This document shows, one piece after another, positions 8,486 through 14,294 of a stretch of 14,294 nucleotides of DNA. A program made the position numbers and the translations under genes. The notes below the pieces were generated by a model that did no database searches, was not told where the DNA came from, and saw only the letters and a program-made list of their open reading frames with translations. Position 1 is the first letter of the stretch. Each line of letters starts with the position of its first letter. The stretch is from the NCBI GenBank assembly GCA_003550305.1, contig QKYT01000148.1, positions 105,951 through 120,244 on the forward strand, written 5' to 3'. Origin of the DNA: Glomus cerebriforme (taxonomy: Eukaryota; Glomeromycota; Glomeromycetes; Glomerales; Glomeraceae).

Positions 8486-10766
8486 AAAAATAGTTGATTC
8501 AATTAAATTAAAAATAAATAATTTATTTAATAACAAAACTGATATTAATTGGCTTAAAGAAGCAATTAGAAAAAAACATATTACTTCTTTTGAATATACC
8601 CATTTTAGTGATATACAAGAAATTGGTAAAGGAAATTTTGCAGGTGTATCTCGTGCAAAATATAAAAATTCAGACCAATATTTAGCATTAAAATCTTTTT
8701 TTAAACTTACCGACGCCACTATTAAAGAAATCGTTGACGAAGTATTTATTTCTTTTTTTTTTTTTCTTTTTAATTTATTATTTATAATTATTTAATTAAA
8801 TTTATTTATATATTTTATGATTTAGCTTAAACTTCAACGTGAAGTTCATTTTCATAATAATATCATTCGTTTTCACGGAATTACAGGTATGTTTAAAATA
8901 TTTTTATAATAATAAATTATTTTTTTTTTAAAAAAAAAAAATATATTATTTAATCAGACTCGTGAATTATATGAATGATAGAAAATCATGAAGGAACATA
9001 TTTATTGGTATTAGAATACGCAGATGGTGGTTCACTTAAGGATTATCTTAAGAAAAATTTTAATATACTTAATTTGGATAAAAAACTTAACCTTTCTTAT
9101 CAATTGGCTTGTGCTGTTTCATGTTTACACAATGAAAATATAATACATTGTGATTTGGTAATTTTTTTTATAATATTTTAATTTATTATATAACTGATAA
9201 TGTTTTTTTTAATCACTATTTATTTTATTATATTTATATTTTAGCATTCTGGTAATATATTGGTTCATCAAGGTACAATTAAAATAGCTGATTTTGGTTT
9301 ATCAAAAAGAATTGAGGAAGCAATCAATAAACAAATCAATAAACATTCAAAGTTATATGGCGTAATTCCTTATATTGATCCAAAAAGAATTGGTGACAAT
9401 TCGTATAAGTTAAATGAAAAAAGCGATGTGTATAGTGTTGGTGTTTTATTATGGGAAATATCAAGTGGTCAACGGCCATTTTCTGCTGAAAATTATAATG
9501 ATCAACAGTTAATTATGAATATTTTACAAGGTCATAGAGAAGAATCAGTTTCGAATTCAGATATTCCTTCCGAATATGTTGCACTTTATAAAGGTATCAA
9601 GCTTATATAAATTTTTAATCATTTTAATAATAATAAAAAAATTATTTATTTATATATATATATATTTATTTATTTATTTAGCGTGTTGGGATGGAGAACC
9701 AGAAAAACGACCAACTATGCAACAAGTAACTTTACAACTAAAAGAAATGTTGAAAATAGATGAAATAAACGAAAAAGATGAATTAAATGATCAAAATGAC
9801 CGTCAGCCATCTAACATGATTATTGACGAACAATTTGACCAACCACCATTTGACCTAACATCAGGACTGATAAAAGAATTGAGAGAATCGGATTACAATG
9901 ATGAAATTGGACAGGATCATAACAATGAACAAACAATAATTAATGAAACCGTAGACCTGATTCGGAATAAAACGAATGAAGGAAAAGAATTTAATTTAAA
10001 AGATAATGTTGTTAAACTTATTAAAAATAATTTGGAAAAAGTTTTCGTTTGGTTATCAGATAATCAAAATAATTCAAATTATATTTTTTTACTTGGATAT
10101 TTTAATTATAAAGGAATTGGTACAGAACAAAATATAACAGAAGCGTTTAGATTATTTGATAATGCAGGACGAGAAAATGATTTAGCATTATATTATCTTG
10201 GAATATGTTATCAATATGGATATGGAATTGCGAAAGATCACAAATTGGCTTTCAAATATTTTAGTGAATTAGCTAATAATAAAGATTTTGCTGCAGGGCA
10301 ATCGCGAATCGGATATTGTTATGCAAAAGGAATAGGAATTAAAAGTGATATGAAATTGGCTGTTCATTGGTATAATGAAGCTGCCGATAAAGGAAATTTA
10401 GTTGCAAAATATAATCTTGGTAATTGTTATTTAGTTGGAAAAGGTATTGATAAAGATGAAGAAAAAGGGTTTGAACTCATTAGACAATCAGCTAATGATA
10501 GATCATCTTTTTTAAGTGGAATTACAATGTTGGCATATTGTTATAATAATGGAATTGGAACCAAAGTTGATAAAAACGAAGCGTTTGGATTATATAAGAA
10601 AGCTGCAACGTTAGGTGATAATATAGCTCAATATAATCTTGCACGAATGTACGAAAAAGAAGATGGAAATTTCATGAGAGATCTAGAAAAAGCGAAGTAT
10701 TGGTATAAAAAATCTGGATATAAAGACTCTAAAAATATATTAAAAAAACTTTCAAAGAACAAATAG
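8472..10766 (+). CDS. Protein kinase (tyrosine-kinase-like) with C-terminal Sel1 repeats, 5 exons, complete
   Basis: Exons are 8472-8741, 8826-8886, 8982-9157, 9245-9593 and 9682-10766, with GT-AG introns of 84, 95, 87 and 88 nt, giving 646 residues. Kinase domain, about residues 45-310: Gly loop IGKGNFAGV (51-59), ATP-binding Lys74 in LALKSF, helix-C Glu96, hinge VLEYADGGSL (120-129), catalytic loop HCDLHSGNIL (166-175, Asp168), DFG 185-187, YIDPKR in the P+1 area, SDVYSVGVLLWE, and CWDGEPEKRPT near the end. All core residues are present. The HRD Arg is Cys167, so it is a non-RD kinase. An acidic, Asn/Gln-rich linker follows, then about six Sel1-like repeats (about 417-635, each with the G.GxxxD...A..WY type core), which fold as helical scaffolds for protein contacts. 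The third exon uses the AG at 8980-8981; the nearer AG at 8956-8957 would bring in-frame TGA codons. Start chosen at 8472 for its good context. Substrate and pathway are unknown. Confidence 0.93.
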
Positions 10767-10828
10767 ATTATGTTAATATAGTTTATTTATTATTAATAAT
10801 ATGTACAGGAACATTTAAATATATACAT

Positions 10829-10834
10829 AATAAA
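10829..10834 (+). terminator. Candidate polyadenylation signal of the kinase gene
   Basis: AATAAA lies 63 nt downstream of the kinase stop codon. In DNA this AT-rich the hexamer also occurs by chance, so only its position supports it. Confidence 0.35.
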
Positions 10835-10888
10835 TTTAAAGTCATTATTTTTATCATTACTACACTAAAAATTGCTCGTTATTGTCTA

Positions 10889-10900
10889 TATCACGTGATA
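10889..10900. promoter_or_regulatory. 12-bp palindrome TATCACGTGATA
   Basis: A perfect 12-bp palindrome with a CACGTG E-box core, the type of site bound by bHLH factors such as Cbf1-like proteins. It lies about 120 nt after the kinase stop and its target gene is unclear. Its 10-bp core recurs at 12263-12272. Confidence 0.35.
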
Positions 10901-11340
10901 CATAATGAGGTCAACAAGAAATTTTTTATCACTTGATTTTCGCAGTGAGCGGTACTCACCACTAAAATTTAATTGGCTAGTAATAAAATCGATTAATGAG
11001 TATTTCTTTTTTTATATTAATGAATGTATGTAAAGGATGGTAATCTGTGATCATATGTAAGCGGAGAAGAATTTTTAGAGACGTTCTATATGAAAAGCAC
11101 CACCTTATAAAACTACTAAAGGCGTACAACAAGAATGTTAGCTACTGAAGGACTGAAGGTTGCGTCACTGATGAGTAAAATGGGTGATTAGAAATTTTGG
11201 TGTATAAAAGACTATCTAATGAAGAAATCAAATTAAATCCTGAGTAATAAATTTTAATGCTGCTAAATACCAACGTCTATACTTGACCACAGTAGTTCCT
11301 TATAGTAATAATTAATAAAATTCTATTATAAAGAAACAAA

Positions 11341-11530
11341 GTGCTTAAAGATCAAGATGTAAAATCGAGGAAATGATACATTTAATGATCAAAAACATAA
11401 TGCTTCCAAACACAAAAATGAAATATACCCAAAAATCAAGAATATTTATGATACCCAAAGATTAAAACCATAAATTACATGATACCAAAATTAAAAAATG
11501 CGATACACCTAAAGATCACAAAGTTCCAGA
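11341..11530. repeat. Degenerate tandem repeat, unit about 21-31 bp
   Basis: About seven diverged copies can be lined up around a consensus close to GATACCCAAAGATCAAAAA. Copies begin near 11341, 11374, 11401, 11425, 11450, 11481 and 11502, for example GATACCCAAAGATTAAAACC (11450) and GATACACCTAAAGATCAC (11502). Unit length and sequence vary, so this is an old minisatellite or a decayed repeat-protein segment. No frame stays open through it. Confidence 0.55.
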
Positions 11531-12262
11531 AGAAAAAAAAAGAATCTATAATAAAAAAGATTATTAGGATTAATAATGATCATAACAACACGTTAAAACT
11601 CGTAGAAATCATATGTATGTCAATATACTGCATTACTGTAACATTAAAATTGATGTAGTGTTGACCGGCACTAAGGATCTCGTGATACGAATATCATAAA
11701 CCGAAAAATTCAAATAATATATAGTAATCAATACCCTAAATTTTATTGATAGGTTATTTATTAAATATTGTTACTATTAAGAATACGCTAATTGATGACC
11801 TCCAATTTGTAATTAAATTAACTGATAAACTGAATAAATAACAGTAAGAAAATCATTACATTAAATAATTAAAAGGAACAAATGTTTAAACCCTAGCAGC
11901 CCCACCCACTGCCATAAATTATATACCAAGAGATACAAAAAAAATGTATATATTGTTGCATCATCACGACAAAATACTGTATATTCATATTTATAAAAAT
12001 AAATTTATTACAAAAAAATTTACTAAAAAATCTATTGATATTACAGCTATAGTATAAGTTTAGTTATTAAATGATGAGGGATAAAAAAAGTATCGGTCTT
12101 CGACTATTTAATAGAAGTATTACTATTCGGATTCAACGACAAAAATAACGGTACCCTAGGATTGACAATTACCTAATAGCCTGACTAGTACATTATTTTA
12201 AATTCAATCTACTGAAAAATTAATCTTGAATACCTTCGTATAAATTTTCCTCTGTCCAGGCA

Positions 12263-12272
12263 ATCACGTGAT
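12263..12272. promoter_or_regulatory. Second ATCACGTGAT palindrome
   Basis: Same 10-bp palindrome as the core of 10889-10900, with different flanking bases. It lies 36 nt before the first target-site duplication of the SINE-like element. It is a possible bHLH site or a genome-wide repeated motif. Confidence 0.3.
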
Positions 12273-12307
12273 CTATGCGAATTTGAAATAATTTATTATT
12301 TGTTCTT

Positions 12308-12325
12308 TAGTGTTAAGAAATAATT
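12308..12325 (+). repeat. Left target-site duplication of SINE-like element
   Basis: TAGTGTTAAGAAATAATT, identical over 18 bp to 12464-12481. The bases outside differ, so the repeat has clear ends. Confidence 0.85.
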
Positions 12326-12463
12326 CGGTTAGGCATAGGCAGTTCACCTGGGGCTCAGTTGCAAATTATTCCCTAGTTTAGTAAATAGTTTAATTTCTGT
12401 TTTTAGCTAGTTATTTTTGTAAACGCACCCCGCGTCGTAAATAAAAATAAAAATAAAAATAAA
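12326..12463 (+). mobile_element. SINE-like non-autonomous retroposon, 138 bp, with (AAAAAT)n tail
   Basis: The 138-bp segment is bounded by a perfect 18-bp direct repeat and ends at its 3' side in A-rich hexamers (12439-12463, AAAAAT units). Target-site duplication plus a simple-repeat tail is the mark of target-primed reverse transcription by a LINE machinery. The body (12326-12438) is visibly richer in G and C at its ends than its surroundings (GCATAGGCAG, CACCTGGGGCTCAG, CACCCCGCGTCG) and has no ORF. I could not find well-placed tRNA-type A and B boxes, so its RNA parent is unknown: a SINE of another origin or a truncated copy of a larger element. Confidence 0.75.
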
Positions 12464-12481
12464 TAGTGTTAAGAAATAATT
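12464..12481 (+). repeat. Right target-site duplication of SINE-like element
   Basis: Exact 18-bp copy of 12308-12325, directly after the A-rich tail. No mismatch suggests a fairly recent insertion. Confidence 0.85.
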
Positions 12482-12700
12482 TAAATATTTTGTTTTGTCT
12501 TTATCTTTTGAATTATTTGTTAATTTGATAATATTTAAATAAAAAAAAATTCTTATTAAAATGATTACACGCAGACACGCTTTTCCTTTCTTCTAAATAA
12601 GGATTATTAAATTATCATATCATCAATTTATTTAAAGTTTAATTGGTTTAAATTTTTTAAATTTACCGTGATCAATCATTTGTGATGAATCAGACAATTC
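12482..12700. other. AT-rich spacer downstream of the kinase pseudogene
   Basis: No coding or RNA feature seen. The sequence continues the SINE target site and runs into the 3' end of the minus-strand kinase pseudogene. Confidence 0.5.
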
Positions 12701-13195
12701 TTATAATTGACCATTTGATAATTGAAAATTTTTTGTTGGATTATCTTTTTCATTTATTTTCAACATTTCTTTTAATTGTGAAGTTATTTCTTTTATAGTT
12801 GGACGATTATCTGGTTCTCCATCCCAAAACGCTAAAAAGATATAATTTTTTATTAAAATAAACAAATAAACAATTTAACAATAAGTTAATAATAGTATTT
12901 ACCAGTATAAAGCTCAACATATTCGGAAGGAATATCGGGATCTGAAATTGGCATTTCTCTAAGACCCTGTAACATTTTTATAGCCAAATGATCATCGTGT
13001 TTAGCATTAAACACTCGATATTTCCCATAATACAACACCAATACTATACACGTCACTCTTTTCATTTAATTTATATAATTGGTTATTAAATCTTTTTGGA
13101 TCAATATAGGGAATTAGCCATATAACTTTGATTGTTGGTCTTTAATTCGTAATCCCGCGAGTAATAGAAAGATCGACATTAATAATAAATTTATT
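12701..13195 (-). pseudogene. Truncated protein kinase pseudogene, related to the 8472-10766 kinase
   Basis: Last exon 12831-12701 reads FWDGEPDNRPTIKEITSQLK and ends at TAA (12703-12701) without Sel1 repeats. It joins through an intact 71-nt GT-AG intron (12832-12902) to an exon ending at 12903. That exon carries IPYIDPKRFNNQLYKLNEK, SDVYSIGVVLWEIS and ISDPDIPSEYVELY, closely matching the intact kinase. Breaks: one base is missing at about 13116 after KLYG, and about 11 bases are missing at about 13011 where the intact copy encodes GQRP, each shifting the frame. Upstream, only a mangled remnant of the DFG region is left (near 13150-13195). The N-lobe and catalytic loop are absent. It is convergent with the intact kinase. 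Confidence 0.88.
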
Positions 13196-13354
13196 AGTAT
13201 TCAATAATCCCGAACCAAAATTTAAATCCTAAACTTTCTTAATTATAAATTTTAATTTTAAAGACACTACCTATATAATTTCTTATATTTTTGAATATCA
13301 GTATTTCCCGTATAAAAAAATATAATTTTATTATATAAAATTAATACAAAATTT

Positions 13355-13368
13355 AATTATAAACAATT
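13355..13368 (-). repeat. 3' target-site duplication of truncated LINE
   Basis: AATTATAAACAATT, identical over 14 bp to 14127-14140. It directly follows the A-rich tail of the LINE on the minus strand. Confidence 0.8.
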
Positions 13369-13410
13369 TATTTATTTATTTATTTATTTTATTTTATTTT
13401 ATTTTATTAT
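13369..13410 (-). repeat. LINE 3' tail microsatellite (AAAAT)n(AAAT)n
   Basis: On the minus strand about four AAAAT units are followed by about four AAAT units, ending directly at the target-site duplication. It replaces a plain poly(A) tail and resembles the A-rich hexamer tail of the SINE-like element at 12439-12463. Confidence 0.8.
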
Positions 13411-13514
13411 ACAGCTTTATTAGTATAGCTTTATATACCGTTAAGCCTTTGTTAATACAGTATAATAATTATAAAATTTTCCCGTAACAACTATCCTAAT
13501 ATCTAATTGTATTA

Positions 13515-14122
13515 TCAAAATTCTAAATCGTAAATATATGTCGTAGACCAAATTCTTTGAACTCTTTCTTGTTTTGTTATTAAACGTTCTATATACCTAT
13601 CTGCTATTACTCTAGACATTATCTTTTTATTATTTCTAACTAAATTATTTTTCGCTAGTTTATATAGTTTGTCTTCCGAACAAATATGATCTGTTAATTT
13701 TACCCTACTCCGGTACTCCCCTTATCCTTTGCATTATTGTCTTTTTTATTTTTAATTATCTCTTTTTTATTATCTATATATTTTCCCATTTTATTAATTT
13801 TGTCACATCTATCATTCCATATTTTGTCTTTCGATCCTATTGCTATTCCTTCAATAAATTTTTCCATTTCTATCATAATGTCTTTGTTTTTTTCTATTTC
13901 TAATAGTCTTTTATTAAAAATACCTTTTATACACTCATGTATAATTAATTGATTCGCTTTCGTCATTGATTTTTCTAATAAAATATTTATTATCCGATCC
14001 GCCCATCTTTCTTCGTTAATGTAAATATCTTTCTTCTTTAAATTCTCTATGTTTTTCTGTATATTTTCTTGAACAATTTCGTATTATTCTCACATTCCCA
14101 TATGTGATTCCCAATTTTCGTT
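13515..14122 (-). pseudogene. LINE ORF C-terminus (HxxxC zinc-binding tail), frameshifted
   Basis: Reading minus from about 14122: DNENWE, then after a frame change HIWECENN (His at 14106-14104), then after another change YEIVQENIQKNIENLKKKD. From about 14076 the frame is open over NEERWADRIINILLEKS and ahead to about 13725, with a basic, Lys- and Ile-rich composition. There a one-base shift leads into YRSRVKLTDHICSEDKLY and on to the stop at 13517-13515. HxxxC is the second half of the CxxC...HxxxC motif near the end of such ORFs; the CxxC half lies beyond the 5' truncation. At least three frameshifts make it inactive. Confidence 0.7.
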
Positions 14123-14126
14123 GTCC

Positions 14127-14140
14127 AATTATAAACAATT
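14127..14140 (-). repeat. 5' target-site duplication of truncated LINE
   Basis: Exact 14-bp copy of 13355-13368, at the upstream (5') end of the truncated element. Confidence 0.8.
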
Positions 14141-14184
14141 GCAAATTTTTACTGTATTACATTAGGCCTGTTCAATTCTGATCG

Positions 14185-14258
14185 TTCGGATTTTTGATCG
14201 GGTTTTGAGTCAATAATTATTGGCTGATGGAATTGTGTGACCTGATCAACAACCCGAA
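14185..14258. repeat. Imperfect inverted repeat at the right edge
   Basis: TTCGGATTTTTGATC (14185-14199) is matched by GATCAACAACCCGAA (14244-14258), 13 of 15 bases when reverse-complemented. A shifted pairing TCGGGTT (14198-14204) / AACCCGA (14251-14257) is perfect. The 44-bp spacer has no coding sequence. It could be the end of a foldback or inverted-repeat transposon that continues past the window. Confidence 0.4.
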
Positions 14259-14294
14259 CTTTCCGTTCAACAAAAATGTAGAACCATTTTGATC

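Larger units (their letters stand above)
10767..12307. other. Non-coding region between the kinase gene and the SINE-like insertion
   Basis: The first part is the kinase 3' UTR with an AATAAA hexamer at 10829-10834, 63 nt after the stop. Beyond it there is no readable frame on either strand. The stretch holds a small fold-back GTGAG/CTCAC with a 5-nt loop near 10945-10960, the degenerate tandem repeat 11341-11530 and two ATCACGTGAT palindromes, all listed on their own. Confidence 0.6.
13369..14126 (-). mobile_element. 5'-truncated LINE (non-LTR retrotransposon) 3' end, 758 bp
   Basis: On the minus strand the element starts at 14126, inside the C-terminal zinc-binding part of a LINE ORF. It runs through the stop at 13517-13515 and a 3' UTR of about 100 nt, and ends in a tail of AAAAT then AAAT units (about 13410-13369). 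Perfect 14-bp direct repeats flank it exactly. A truncation at the 5' end with an intact 3' tail is the usual product of incomplete target-primed reverse transcription. The family is inferred from the HIWECE motif, typical of LINE ORFs with an RNase H domain in Glomeromycotina. Confidence 0.8.

Noticed and set aside
8459..8719. 86-codon minus-strand ORF
   Set aside because: Antisense shadow of kinase exon 1, which carries the Gly loop and Lys74 on the plus strand.
8958..8981. Using the first acceptor AG (8956-8957) for kinase exon 3
   Set aside because: It places TGA codons in frame within 24 nt, whereas the AG at 8980-8981 restores an uninterrupted kinase hinge.
9576..9681. Hydrophobic N-terminal extension of the long Sel1-repeat ORF, looking like a membrane segment
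   Set aside because: This is AT-rich intron 4 (9594-9681) read through; the spliced frame joins ALYK to ACWDGEPEKRP, as in related kinases.
12326..12438. tRNA-derived SINE promoter boxes
   Set aside because: TAGGCATAGGC and AGTTCACCTGG vaguely resemble A and B boxes but lie too close together and miss key bases, so I do not claim a tRNA origin.
13737..13952. 71-codon plus-strand ORF, hydrophobic
   Set aside because: Antisense of the Lys/Ile-rich LINE ORF tail; the hydrophobic composition follows from that.
1..14294. CRISPR array, rRNA or tRNA genes
   Set aside because: No regularly spaced identical repeats and no recognisable tRNA or rRNA core sequences on either strand.

Overview
The window is nuclear DNA of a fungus, most probably an arbuscular mycorrhizal fungus of the Glomeromycotina such as Rhizophagus. 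The reasons are extreme AT richness, short (67-107 nt) GT-AG introns, a fungal/animal-type serine palmitoyltransferase LCB1 gene, a tyrosine-kinase-like kinase fused to Sel1 repeats (a family hugely expanded in Rhizophagus), a eukaryotic Mrr-type nuclease gene, and decayed non-LTR retrotransposons. The species is an inference; no search was run. Two N bases (129, 141) mark this as draft sequence.

Layout from left to right. 1-784 (minus): 5' part of an Mrr-like PD-(D/E)XK nuclease gene, with exon 1 at 699-784 and exon 2 at 1-384 running off the left edge. 785-4860: gene-poor DNA with a 74-nt poly(A) run (1665-1738), a GC-richer island of decayed, unassigned coding-like sequence (about 2060-2960), a frameshifted RNase H relic of a retroelement (3121-3390, minus) and two unrecognised short ORFs (3920-4459, minus). 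5027-7398 (minus): complete 11-exon LCB1/SPTLC1 gene, 507 codons. 7399-8471: divergent intergenic region with a cluster of inverted CGGCATTA motifs close to the kinase gene. 8472-10766 (plus): complete 5-exon protein kinase plus Sel1-repeat gene, 646 codons. 10767-12700: non-coding, with a degenerate tandem repeat, two ATCACGTGAT palindromes and a 138-bp SINE-like retroposon bounded by a perfect 18-bp target-site duplication. 12701-13195 (minus): broken, 5'-truncated kinase pseudogene related to the intact kinase, facing it tail to tail. 13369-14126 (minus): 5'-truncated LINE 3' end with an (AAAAT)n(AAAT)n tail and a perfect 14-bp target-site duplication. 14185-14258: imperfect inverted repeat at the right edge.

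The three live genes do not form a pathway. LCB1 is a housekeeping sphingolipid gene set among accessory, repeat-driven neighbours (Mrr-like nuclease, kinase-Sel1 gene and its dead relative). The most informative structure is the pair of non-LTR insertions with intact target-site duplications: they show that a LINE-type machinery has been copying both a LINE and a short non-autonomous element here, and that the short element may be an undescribed SINE-like family.
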